Source: an uncultured Dokdonia sp.
GTDB taxonomy: Bacteria; Bacteroidota; Bacteroidia; Flavobacteriales; Flavobacteriaceae
Assembly: GCA_947503305.1 (NCBI GenBank)
Contig: CANNDF010000003.1
Location: forward strand, 575,952-639,951
Length of the DNA stretch: 64,000 nt
Reading direction: 5' to 3'
In this document: in pieces, positions 10,215-17,980 of the stretch
Position numbering within the stretch: position 1 is the first letter of the stretch
Layout: every line of letters starts with the position of its first letter
Notes under the pieces: generated by a model
Databases searched by the model: none
What the model saw: the letters and a program-made list of their open reading frames with translations, nothing else
Told to the model about the DNA's origin: nothing
Program-made: the position numbers and the translations under genes

Positions 10215-11195
10215 ATGAACGTAATCATTACATCCGTTTTACTGTTATTTTTTGTGTCTTTGGGTTATGGTGCTACATATAATACAATAAGTAATAACAC
10301 AATAGATACTACTGAAACCGTACGTATTTCATCTACAAGTCAAGTCATTCGTATAAAAGGTAATGACCTTCAAAATCCAATACTACTTTATCTAAATGGT
10401 GGTCCTGGTGATTCTGTATTAGGGCAAATGGATGCCATGTTTGGTGAACTTCAAAAAGAGTTTACAGTAGTACTCTGGGATCAAAGAAATGTTGGAAAAA
10501 CCTCTCAACAACGCAATGTAAAAGTACCCCTAACTCAAGAACTATTAAAAAATGATACTTATATACTTGTACAATACCTTCTTAAAAGGTTTGATAAAAA
10601 GAAAATTGTACTTGTAGCACATTCTTATGGAACAACACTAGGTTTTGATATGGCTCGTAAGCATCCAGAACTCCTTCATGCTTATGTTGCTACTAACCCA
10701 TTAATACATCAAGTTGAAAGTGAGCGTATAAGCTTAAGCATGCTTAGCGAGCATGCACAAAACAACAACAATACAAAAGCACTTAATGAGCTGTCTAAGG
10801 TTACCATCCCTTTTAAAACAGGGGAAGAGTTATACTATGCTCGAAAGTGGCTTTTTGACTTTGAAGGTAAGCGTTTTGCAAAGAAAAAATCTTTTAAAAA
10901 AAGGGTATTGTCATGGGCATCAACTTGGTTAGAACTCTTTAATGAAGCTAGTCTAGAAAACCAATTTGAAGTCACAAAAAAAATGGATTGCCCAGTATTT
11001 TTTATCATAGGACAAAAGGATTATCAGACAAATTCAAAGCTCACTAATGATTATTACAAACAACTACAAGCCCTACACAAAGACATCCATTCTATAGAAA
11101 ATGCCGGACATCTTATTCCTTATGAGAATGGAAAAGAATTTCAGAAAGTAATTACAGAAAATATGGAAACTATACTTCAAAATACTGAAAAATAA
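10215..11195 (+). CDS. Secreted alpha/beta hydrolase, proline-iminopeptidase-like (S33)
   Basis: A 326-residue protein with an N-terminal signal peptide (residues 1-20, ending in GYGA). It has the S33-family oxyanion motif NGGPGDS (61-67), the nucleophile elbow AHSYGT with Ser137, WDQRNVGKTS after strand 4, and candidate acid D269 (IIGQKDY) and base H299 (ENAGHL), so the catalytic triad is complete. By family it would be a peptidase or esterase acting in the periplasm; the exact substrate is unknown. It stands alone, divergent from the ilv operon, and is followed by a palindromic repeat before the convergent response regulator gene. Confidence 0.8.
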   Translation: MNVIITSVLLLFFVSLGYGATYNTISNNTIDTTETVRISSTSQVIRIKGNDLQNPILLYLNGGPGDSVLGQMDAMFGELQKEFTVVLWDQRNVGKTSQQRNVKVPLTQELLKNDTYILVQYLLKRFDKKKIVLVAHSYGTTLGFDMARKHPELLHAYVATNPLIHQVESERISLSMLSEHAQNNNNTKALNELSKVTIPFKTGEELYYARKWLFDFEGKRFAKKKSFKKRVLSWASTWLELFNEASLENQFEVTKKMDCPVFFIIGQKDYQTNSKLTNDYYKQLQALHKDIHSIENAGHLIPYENGKEFQKVITENMETILQNTEK

Positions 11196-11202
11196 GGGTA
11201 TA

Positions 11203-11222
11203 TATGCTTTCGCGAAAGCATA
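11203..11222. repeat. TATGCTTTCGCGAAAGCATA palindrome
   Basis: Perfect 20-bp palindrome in the 47-bp gap between convergent genes. The core matches the other copies, but the flank is TATGC...GCATA instead of TACGC...GCGTA: both arms changed together, keeping symmetry. Here it could also serve as a bidirectional terminator stem. Confidence 0.85.
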
Positions 11223-11242
11223 CAATAACTACTACTATCTTA

Positions 11243-11896
11243 TTATTGAAGTAATCGATGTTCCATAGCATAAAGCACAGCGCCTATACGCGTATTGACT
11301 CCGAGTTTTCTGAATAAATCGGCTCTCCTATTGTCGATAGTTTTAGGACTCAGACTCATTTCATGTGCAATCTCTTTATAAGTCAGATCTGTTCCACATA
11401 TAAAGTTTAAAAATTCTTGATCTTTTTCTTTAAAAAGTATGGCTGTATCTGAAGTATCTATTGCACGAAAACGCGCTTTTTCTCTCATGTCAAGATCAAC
11501 AACATCACTGTAGACAAAACGCCCTTGACTTGCATAATTAATTGCTTGATTTAATAATGAAGGTTCTACGTCTTTAAGTAAATATCCTTTACAACCATAG
11601 CGTATCATTCGTGTGATGGTATCTTCATCATCTTCCATGGTGATCGCTAGAACATGAATATCCGGGTGATTTTCTTTGATCCATAACATGGTGGCTTTAC
11701 CGTCCATGATGGGCATTCTTACATCGAGTAATACGACGTTGGGTTTTTCATTGCCAGCATTGATATAATCTACAAATTCTTTTCCATTACTAGCAACAAA
11801 GGTTACATAGGTATCTTCAAAACTAGAAATAAGCGTTTTTAACGCTTTGGCAAAAAGAACATGATCATCAACTATGACTACTTTTTGTTGACTCAT
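11243..11896 (-). CDS. NarL/FixJ-family response regulator
   Basis: A 217-residue two-component regulator. The receiver domain (about 1-120) has the acidic pair D10-D11 and phospho-acceptor D58 in VVLLDVRMPIMDG, with K107 region GYLLKDVEP. The C-terminal LuxR-type helix-turn-helix (about 150-210) reads YKEIAHEMSLSPKTIDNRRADLFRKLGV. Its start lies inside the histidine kinase gene (29-bp overlap), so the pair is translationally coupled and surely cognate. Last gene of a four-gene operon starting at 13743. Confidence 0.93.
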   Translation of the reverse strand: MSQQKVVIVDDHVLFAKALKTLISSFEDTYVTFVASNGKEFVDYINAGNEKPNVVLLDVRMPIMDGKATMLWIKENHPDIHVLAITMEDDEDTITRMIRYGCKGYLLKDVEPSLLNQAINYASQGRFVYSDVVDLDMREKARFRAIDTSDTAILFKEKDQEFLNFICGTDLTYKEIAHEMSLSPKTIDNRRADLFRKLGVNTRIGAVLYAMEHRLLQ

Positions 11897-12680
11897 TAGG
11901 GATGGTATACGTTACAGTAATTTGAGTACCCTTTTGGGGAATACTCTTCATAGCAAACTGTGCGTCAATCAATGTAGCTCTGGTCTTCATATTGATAAGT
12001 CCTGAACCGCCTTTTACGGTTTCTTCAAAACCTATTCCATCATCTTCTATTATAATGGTTAATGTCTCTTTTTGATACGAAACATTTATAGTAAGATGAT
12101 TCGCTTGCGCGTGTTTAATCACATTACTACAACTCTCTTGCACTATCCTAAAAATAATAATTTTTTCCTTTTTTCCTACAAAAAATGGATTTCCACTTAC
12201 AAATAGTTGTGATTTGGTTTGTGAGAAACGATTGATTCTATCTATTTCTAATTGAATTACTTCGGGTAATGTCCAGGTAGCAAGTACTTCTCCGTTTACA
12301 GCTTTAGAAAGCCCTCTCACCTCTGTAAGGCTCTGTTTTACAGTTTCTAATGCCTCTTTAAAGACAGACCGCTTTTCTTTTTCTAATGTATTGACACCCA
12401 TATTCAATTGCATTTTTGCAACAGAAAGTAACTGTCCTACATTGTCATGTAATTCCATGCCCACATTTTTAAGCGTTTCTTCTTGAATTTCGTTTTGAGA
12501 CTCAATAAGTACTTGTTGAAATCGCTGTTTGTCTACAGCTTGTTGTATTAAAAGTTTGTTTTTACGCTTTTGAAAAGTGAAGAAAAAAACAATAAATAAG
12601 ATCACCAATACAATTACTACTACTATAAAGTAGATGACAAGGAGGATTTCGTGTTTGGTGACTTGTTGAACCAGTAGCAT
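11868..12680 (-). CDS. Sensor histidine kinase, HisKA_3 (NarX/LytS-like) type
   Basis: 270 residues. One transmembrane helix (about 11-36) precedes a short coiled linker, then the HisKA_3 dimerisation/phospho-acceptor helix with H78 (MELHDNVGQLLSVAKMQL), and a HATPase_c domain with N-box CSNVIKHAQAN, G1 EDDGIGF and G2 GGSGLINM. There is no extracellular sensor domain, so sensing must be by the membrane helix or by a partner. The start overlaps the upstream multi-pass membrane gene by 58 bp and the stop overlaps the regulator by 29 bp, which suggests the membrane protein is the sensory partner (inference). Confidence 0.92.
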   Translation of the reverse strand: MLLVQQVTKHEILLVIYFIVVVIVLVILFIVFFFTFQKRKNKLLIQQAVDKQRFQQVLIESQNEIQEETLKNVGMELHDNVGQLLSVAKMQLNMGVNTLEKEKRSVFKEALETVKQSLTEVRGLSKAVNGEVLATWTLPEVIQLEIDRINRFSQTKSQLFVSGNPFFVGKKEKIIIFRIVQESCSNVIKHAQANHLTINVSYQKETLTIIIEDDGIGFEETVKGGSGLINMKTRATLIDAQFAMKSIPQKGTQITVTYTIPNESTKSSHS

Positions 12681-13372
12681 CGTAAGAAAGCAAATATAAA
12701 CATTCCATATAAGAAGTAATTTCCAAAAGAAAGAATGCTCTTATAATATTTAATAAATACAACCTCTTCTTTTGTGTAAAAAACACTGCTTAAAAAAATT
12801 GGAGTCATACTCAAATAATATAATAGAAGTGTAAAGGAAATATAAAATGGTAGCGAGCTATTTACTTTCAAAATATCATTACTATTAAGAAGTTCGTAGT
12901 AGTAAAATGATATTGCGCAAATAATAATTAATAAGCCAGTAAAATCAGTATATTGAGAAAAAGCTTTAAAAAATATATCTGTTACAGATATATTTATAAT
13001 TGTAGTAATCAAGAATATATATACTGAATAAGTAAGGATTTTTTTGAAAATTTTATTTTTTAATTGCTTTTTAAAATAAATAACTATTATAGAATATATT
13101 ACGATACTATATATATTAAATATCCAATAGTTTTTAAGTAGTTTTTGATTATTAATAAAAAAATCCGATTTATCTATCCCAATATGATCTATATATCTTG
13201 GATAATGACCTATAAATTCACAAAACACTCCTATCCACAAAAATCTTAATAAATAGTCAGAAGCTTCGAAATTAATAGTTTTTCTATATTTTATAAAAGT
13301 AATTGTGGCCACTAACGCAGCCACAAGTTCCAGTTTGAAAATATTAGAAAGTAATGATAAGTATTCTATCAT
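12623..13372 (-). CDS. Multi-pass membrane protein, probable partner of the histidine kinase
   Basis: 249 residues, dominated by about seven hydrophobic helices (e.g. LVAALVATITFI, FLWIGVFCEFI, IYSIVIYSIIVIYF, YSVYIFLITTIINI, FTGLLIIICAISFYY, FYISFTLLLYYLS, YFLYGMFIFAFL) joined by short loops. No family name is recognised. Its 3' end overlaps the kinase gene by 58 bp, and the gene follows the small protein gene by 5 bp. A seven-helix membrane protein fused in operon to a kinase with a single helix resembles 7TM signalling modules, with the ligand-sensing part on a separate polypeptide; this is inference from context. Confidence 0.7.
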   Translation of the reverse strand: MIEYLSLLSNIFKLELVAALVATITFIKYRKTINFEASDYLLRFLWIGVFCEFIGHYPRYIDHIGIDKSDFFINNQKLLKNYWIFNIYSIVIYSIIVIYFKKQLKNKIFKKILTYSVYIFLITTIINISVTDIFFKAFSQYTDFTGLLIIICAISFYYYELLNSNDILKVNSSLPFYISFTLLLYYLSMTPIFLSSVFYTKEEVVFIKYYKSILSFGNYFLYGMFIFAFLRCYWFNKSPNTKSSLSSTL

Positions 13373-13377
13373 TATTT

Positions 13378-13743
13378 TTATGGATTGTATGTTTTAGGAG
13401 GATCTCCTCCTTCATTTCTATTATAAGGTTGTATAGAATATACATTTTCTGCATCGATAGAGCCATCTACTGTTGGTGACATAAAAATAGTACTTTTTGG
13501 ATCTTTACCCTCAGAATAGGCTCCTAAATATACGCGTATTCCCGTGGCAGTAATTCCTTGATCAGCCGCTTCGCTTTTAATATATGCGATATAGCTTTCA
13601 AGATCTTCAATACTCATAGTATATTCACAAGTATCTGTATACCCCAGGTCTTTTTTTAAATCTACTCCTCGAGTTACTGCCCATTGATTAAACAAAGTTT
13701 GAGCTTCTTGAGGTGTAATACAATTGTCAGGTGCTTTTCCCAT
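13378..13743 (-). CDS. Conserved small protein of unknown function, first gene of signalling operon
   Basis: 121 residues from ATG at 13743; a longer frame opens with TTG at 13776 but adds only a lysine-rich stretch and lies closer to the hairpin region, so ATG is preferred. No signal peptide or membrane segment. The pattern ITPQEAQTLFNQW ... SIEDLESYIAYIKSEA ... GIRVYLGAYSEG ... STIFMSPTVDG looks like a conserved flavobacterial family that I have no function for. It precedes the multi-pass membrane gene by 5 bp, so it is produced with the kinase/regulator pair. Confidence 0.65.
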   Translation of the reverse strand: MGKAPDNCITPQEAQTLFNQWAVTRGVDLKKDLGYTDTCEYTMSIEDLESYIAYIKSEAADQGITATGIRVYLGAYSEGKDPKSTIFMSPTVDGSIDAENVYSIQPYNRNEGGDPPKTYNP

Positions 13744-13847
13744 AATAAATATTTTTTTAGAATTAGTATACTTCAAAGTACATAAAAGCCATCAACTTTC
13801 AAACAAATCTGTAAATAAATAACAAGTAAAAATTAAAAATTGTAAGA

Positions 13848-13916
13848 AAAAAGGGGTATTCCCCTAGAAAATGAAAAGTATATTGTAAAAACAGGGGTAA
13901 ATACCCCTTTTTATTA
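13848..13916. repeat. Paired GGGGTA/TACCCC hairpins
   Basis: Two short inverted repeats about 30 bp apart, AAGGGGTATTCCCCT and AGGGGTAAATACCCCT, between divergent genes. The outer arms (AAAAAGGGGTAT and ATACCCCTTTTT) can also pair with each other, so the whole can fold either as two hairpins or as one long stem. A closely similar pair lies at 34613-34690. Confidence 0.6.
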
Positions 13917-13975
13917 ACTCATTATCTTCATACATTAGCCATATAATCCTACATATATATCTAAAAAACTACTAC

Positions 13976-14278
13976 ATGGGAAGAGCCAGTAAATCAGAAA
14001 GACTAACTTCAATAAGACCTATAGTTATGCCTACTACCATAACCTTTAGTAAGCTTACATTAAAAAAAATGTATGCAAAAAGCAGAAGATTACGTATTGC
14101 ACAATGGAATGATGCCTTAGATTATGCAGAATTTATCCACGCACTATGGAATACAATGCTCAATCATGATGAGCTTAAAAATGATGCTATCCAATTACAA
14201 GAAATGCTTGGTAAAGGAGATGCCATTCAGTTATTGAGTGACACCGTTTTGGAGCATAGAAGGTTAGTCAATCAGTAA
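13976..14278 (+). CDS. Hypothetical protein
   Basis: 100 residues, basic N-terminus (MGRASKSERLTSIR), then a mainly helical body with a WNDALDYAEFIHALWNTML segment; no signal peptide, no membrane helix, no motif recognised. ATG start about 60 bp after a paired-hairpin element. The last 15 bp overlap the convergent pxpC gene. Codon use looks like the neighbours. I regard it as a real gene because of the long open frame and ordinary composition, but no function can be suggested. Confidence 0.5.
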   Translation: MGRASKSERLTSIRPIVMPTTITFSKLTLKKMYAKSRRLRIAQWNDALDYAEFIHALWNTMLNHDELKNDAIQLQEMLGKGDAIQLLSDTVLEHRRLVNQ

Positions 14279-15133
14279 CAGGGATAATTGATCTCCTTGT
14301 TTTTTCTGTGCTAATACATCCATAGAAGTTTCCGATAGTTGTAAAATACGAGGATATCCTCCTGTGGTTTGACAATCCCTCATTAATAAAATAATATTTC
14401 CAGAAGGAGTTAATTGTACGATACCTGGTACTACTGGCCCAGTTACTATAGAAGGAATTTGATCAAATAATTTTTGTTCTAACTGTATAGCCATACGATT
14501 CCATAACTTAGATACTGAAAAAACAGTCTCTTTTAAAAAATTAATATGTCTTTCACCTAATACGTTGAATTCGGGGCCCATATGGGCCTCAATTTTTTGT
14601 ATGTGTTCTTTGTTAGATTGCTGTACCGTTTTTAGGTTTTTTATGCCTACGCCTTTAAATGTTCCATAATTAGAAGCTCCTATCTGTATCCTATCCCCTT
14701 TTTTTAATGTTGATGTCTCTGTAACTGGGCTATACATACTCTGACTTCCTAATACTGGAATCGTAAGCAGCCCTCCTGAAATAGCAAGATACCCCCTACA
14801 TCCGCTTATAAAATGTAAGCACTTTAACATGTCTCCTTTTTTTGCGATATATACTTTACCTGTTGTTACAGCAATGCCATTTATATATGCTTTTATATCC
14901 CCTCCAGTAATTACAAAATGTCTTTCACACTCAAATTGTATTGTAGGTCCCATTATAGTAAATTCTATTACTGCAGTATGCTCTGGATTATTTACCAAAG
15001 CATTTGCTATACGCCATGCCTTTCTATCCATTACACCACTTTCCGGAATTCCTAAGTGTGCATATCCATAACGTCCTGCATCTTGAATACTGCTGTACAA
15101 TCCTGGATGTATAATTGTAATGCTATCTATCAT
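14264..15133 (-). CDS. pxpC: 5-oxoprolinase subunit C (KipA/biotin-dependent carboxyltransferase family)
   Basis: 289 residues matching the KipA/AHS2 family: GLYSSIQDAGRYGYAHLGIP near the N-terminus, SGVMDRKAWRIANALVNN, and the C-terminal QLTPSGNIILLMRDCQTTGGYPRI. With PxpA and PxpB it forms the prokaryotic ATP-dependent 5-oxoprolinase that opens 5-oxoproline (pyroglutamate) to glutamate. The start overlaps pxpB by 11 bp; it is the last gene of the operon. Its end overlaps the convergent hypothetical gene by 15 bp. Confidence 0.92.
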   Translation of the reverse strand: MIDSITIIHPGLYSSIQDAGRYGYAHLGIPESGVMDRKAWRIANALVNNPEHTAVIEFTIMGPTIQFECERHFVITGGDIKAYINGIAVTTGKVYIAKKGDMLKCLHFISGCRGYLAISGGLLTIPVLGSQSMYSPVTETSTLKKGDRIQIGASNYGTFKGVGIKNLKTVQQSNKEHIQKIEAHMGPEFNVLGERHINFLKETVFSVSKLWNRMAIQLEQKLFDQIPSIVTGPVVPGIVQLTPSGNIILLMRDCQTTGGYPRILQLSETSMDVLAQKKQGDQLSLLLID

Positions 15134-15848
15134 ATTGATAAGATTCTATGTGCATACTCCCTGTTGCAAAAGCCGCTTTCATTGCGATATGTGTTTGCTT
15201 ATCTATTGCATAAAACTGAATAACATCTCCCGCTTTGAAAGGTGTAGGAGGTTTTGATGTCGGGTTAAAAAAGGAAATAGGACTATTGCCTATAACATGC
15301 CATCCTCCAGGGCTTTTTTGAGGGTATATTCCTGTCTGATTTCCTCCTATAGCGACACTGCCCTTTGGTACGCTTTGTCGAGGGGTTGACTTACGCTCAA
15401 TAGATAGTCTTTGATCTAACCCTTCTAAATATGGAAAACCTGGTAAAAAACCCATGAAATATATAGTATATATAGGTTCTGTGTGTCGAGATATGATTTC
15501 AGAAATTGTACATTTTTTTGTATTTGAAACTTCTATGATATCATTCCCAAATTCAGGGTCATAACATACAGGAATACGGAATAGTGTGGATGTTTTTATA
15601 GGTACTGTCGTTATGCTGTTTACTATTTCGCGAAAGCGGACTTCTACATCAACCACATCCAAAGTATGTCTCACATCTTTGATCAAAAGTTCTGTATACG
15701 TATGCACAATTTCTACATCATATAATGCAGACAATTTTTTCTTTACAGCTAGCAGATAATATAGTAGTTCTTGTGAAGGCGTATACTTCCATTGAAGAAG
15801 CCAGTTAGACTCCCCCATTTTATGTATACGAAGTGTATCCTCAATCAT
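15123..15848 (-). CDS. pxpB: 5-oxoprolinase subunit B (KipI/AHS1 family)
   Basis: 241 residues; the family signature is intact: YFMGFLPGFPYLEGLD, then STPRQSVPKGSVAIGGNQTG, IYPQKSPGGWHVIG. Part of the PxpABC 5-oxoprolinase. The ATG overlaps the TGA of pxpA (ATGA), a tight translational coupling, and the 3' end overlaps pxpC by 11 bp. A half copy of the genome palindrome (TTTCGCGAAAGCG, 15626-15638) lies within the coding sequence and encodes residues of a variable region before the conserved core. Confidence 0.92.
   Translation of the reverse strand: MIEDTLRIHKMGESNWLLQWKYTPSQELLYYLLAVKKKLSALYDVEIVHTYTELLIKDVRHTLDVVDVEVRFREIVNSITTVPIKTSTLFRIPVCYDPEFGNDIIEVSNTKKCTISEIISRHTEPIYTIYFMGFLPGFPYLEGLDQRLSIERKSTPRQSVPKGSVAIGGNQTGIYPQKSPGGWHVIGNSPISFFNPTSKPPTPFKAGDVIQFYAIDKQTHIAMKAAFATGSMHIESYQYDR
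15626..15638. repeat. Partial palindrome copy (TTTCGCGAAAGCG) in pxpB
   Basis: The core and right arm of the dispersed palindrome; the left arm is degraded (ctgtttactatttcg). Within coding sequence. Confidence 0.7.
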
Positions 15849-16579
15849 CAGGTAACTTTAATTTGATGTTTTTTAAACTCGGTATGCAATGTATCTAGAA
15901 TCTCAAAAGCTGTACTTGTATCTCCGTGAACACATAGCGTATCTATCGTAAAAGGAATTTTCTTTCCAGTTACTGTATGTACCATTTGTTCTTTAACCAT
16001 TGGTAATACATGTTGTATGACTTTATCCGGATCTTTAATCAATGCCTTGGGTTCTGATCTCTGAACTAGCGTATAGTCATCTTTATAATTACGATCTGCA
16101 AAGCCTTCTGTACACGTTCTAATCTTAGATTGAGCAATATTTTCTATTACAGATTTATAGGGTACATATAACAGTAATGTGTCATCTATATCACAAATCA
16201 CATCGATAATAAGCTTAGCTATTTCTTCATTGACTGCTGCTTGATTGTACAAGGCACCATGAGGCTTTATGTGATGTATTTTTTGATGTTGCCTTTCGGC
16301 GAAAGTTTTTACTTTCCATATCTGATCTGATACACTTTGTGTTAATTCCTTCTTTGATATATTAAGAGTTTTACGGCCAAAATTGCTACGATCAGGGTAG
16401 CTGGGATGTGCTCCTATTTTGACTTTATGTATGGATGCCAAACGAATCACTTCTTGTAGTGTTGTATCATCTCCTGCATGTCCACCACATGCGATATTAC
16501 ATGAACTCAAAAATGGAAGTAACGCGGCTTCATTTCCAATACCTTCTCCAACGTCGCTATTTATATCAATAGTGTACAT
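15848..16579 (-). CDS. pxpA: 5-oxoprolinase subunit A (LamB/YcsF family)
   Basis: 243 residues of the LamB/YcsF family: starts DINSDVGEG, then SSCNIACGGHAGDDTTL, KIGAHPSYPDRSNFGRK, HIKPHGALYNQ and the C-terminal LCVHGDTSTAFEIL. Length and all family blocks are normal. Catalyses, with PxpB and PxpC, ATP-dependent hydrolysis of 5-oxoproline to glutamate in the cytosol. Starts 2 bp after the stop of the NRAMP-like permease, so the permease and the enzyme are made from one transcript. Confidence 0.93.
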   Translation of the reverse strand: MYTIDINSDVGEGIGNEAALLPFLSSCNIACGGHAGDDTTLQEVIRLASIHKVKIGAHPSYPDRSNFGRKTLNISKKELTQSVSDQIWKVKTFAERQHQKIHHIKPHGALYNQAAVNEEIAKLIIDVICDIDDTLLLYVPYKSVIENIAQSKIRTCTEGFADRNYKDDYTLVQRSEPKALIKDPDKVIQHVLPMVKEQMVHTVTGKKIPFTIDTLCVHGDTSTAFEILDTLHTEFKKHQIKVT

Positions 16580-16581
16580 TT

Positions 16582-17805
16582 TTATAATACATCAAATACC
16601 TTTAATATACTACGCAATCCCAAACCAAAAACAATAAGCCAGATCAAAATACCTAGTATATTTTGCCACTTCTTGTTTACATATGTTCCTAAAAGTTCTT
16701 TTTTATTGGCCATCCAGATTAAATACCCAGCAATGATAGGCAATAAAATACCATTAGCTACTTGTGCAAATTTGATAATCTCTACGGGTTTATATCCTGA
16801 TGATGAAAAAAGGATTCCTAAAACCAGAATAAAAGCCCATACTATTCTAAATTTACGGGCCTTAATGTCTTTTTTCCAACCTAAACATCCCTGTACTACA
16901 TATGCTGCTGCCAATGGTGCTGTTATAGCCGAAGTCAATCCAGCAGCTCCCATTCCTACTCCTACAAAATAGCGTGCATATTCTCCAAAAAGAGGTTCCA
17001 GACTTTTTGCAAGATCTCCAGCGTTTCTAATCTCACTCCCTTGAATAGCGGCTGCACATATAATGATAGCCATTGATACAAGCCCTCCTAAGATTACTGC
17101 AACAAATGTATCTCGTCTTGCTATAGCTAGGGATTCTTTTCCTTGCCATTTTTCTGTAACTAAAGAGGCATGTAAAAACAAATTATAAGGGACGACAGTT
17201 GTTCCTACTAATGCTATAATTGTCAATGTACTATCCTTTGGAAATGATGGAACAAAACTTCCTTTTAATACTCCAATAATATCAGGTCGGGTAACTATCG
17301 CTGTAATGATAAACGCCATGCTCATAAACAAAACAAGCCCTACTAAAACTCGTTCTAATACCTTATAATTTCCTATAAAAAGAATGATTGCTGCCAGTAT
17401 GCCGATTCCTAAACTCCATCCATTAAGTGACAAGCTCCCCCATTGAAATGCGCCTGAAAATCCTAGTGCTTCAACTCCTAGTACACCTCCGCTTATATTT
17501 CCTGCTTCGTATGCTGCATTTCCGATCACAATAGCACTTAACATCAATAAAATAACAATAATACGAGCTATGGGATGTCGCATCTGAGTCCGGATAACGG
17601 TAGCAAGTCCTTTATTAGTGACTAACCCTATACGAGCAGCCATTTCTTGTAATACAATGGTTGCAATAATAGATAAAACCATTGCCCATAGCAATGCATA
17701 GCCATAAGAAGCGCCAGCTATAGAACATACTGTTACTGTTCCCGGGCCTATAAAAGCGGCAGCAATGAGAACACCAGGACCAGAAATATCAAACCATTTT
17801 TTCAT
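16582..17805 (-). CDS. NRAMP-fold permease without the metal-binding motif, in the 5-oxoprolinase operon
   Basis: 407 residues with about eleven membrane helices; the fold is clearly NRAMP/SLC11 (SGPGVLIAAAFIGPGTVTV ... ASYGYALLWAMVLS; GTTVVPYNLFLHASLV). In metal-transporting NRAMPs helix 1 carries DPGN and helix 6 carries MPH; here these are GPGT and VPY, so the Asp, Asn and Met metal ligands are all absent. The gene is 2 bp upstream of pxpA. B. subtilis has an NRAMP homologue (ycsG) in the equivalent ycsF-kip cluster. Context plus missing ligands suggest uptake of 5-oxoproline or a related organic acid rather than Mn2+/Fe2+ (inference). Start: ATG at 17805; a TTG 51 bp upstream would add a non-conserved extension. 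Confidence 0.8.
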   Translation of the reverse strand: MKKWFDISGPGVLIAAAFIGPGTVTVCSIAGASYGYALLWAMVLSIIATIVLQEMAARIGLVTNKGLATVIRTQMRHPIARIIVILLMLSAIVIGNAAYEAGNISGGVLGVEALGFSGAFQWGSLSLNGWSLGIGILAAIILFIGNYKVLERVLVGLVLFMSMAFIITAIVTRPDIIGVLKGSFVPSFPKDSTLTIIALVGTTVVPYNLFLHASLVTEKWQGKESLAIARRDTFVAVILGGLVSMAIIICAAAIQGSEIRNAGDLAKSLEPLFGEYARYFVGVGMGAAGLTSAITAPLAAAYVVQGCLGWKKDIKARKFRIVWAFILVLGILFSSSGYKPVEIIKFAQVANGILLPIIAGYLIWMANKKELLGTYVNKKWQNILGILIWLIVFGLGLRSILKVFDVL

Positions 17806-17911
17806 AGAAATTAATAGACTAAAGGATATAAATCCACAAAAGGAAAGGTACTCCAAAATTTACAATTAATTGCTAACTCATAATCAATGACACTGTCTTA
17901 TAAGAAACAGA

Positions 17912-17946
17912 AAACGGATTTACTGTCTATGACAGTAAATCCGTTT
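17912..17946 (-). terminator. Intrinsic terminator of the five-gene S8/M15/amidase operon
   Basis: A perfect 16-bp stem (AAACGGATTTACTGTC with GACAGTAAATCCGTTT) and a 3-nt loop, 35 bp after the stop codon of the 1138-residue gene. On the minus strand the stem ends in TTT, consistent with termination. It separates that operon from the NRAMP-like/pxp operon downstream. Confidence 0.75.
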
Positions 17947-17980
17947 AAACAATTCATAAATATTTACGCTATCACTCTTT

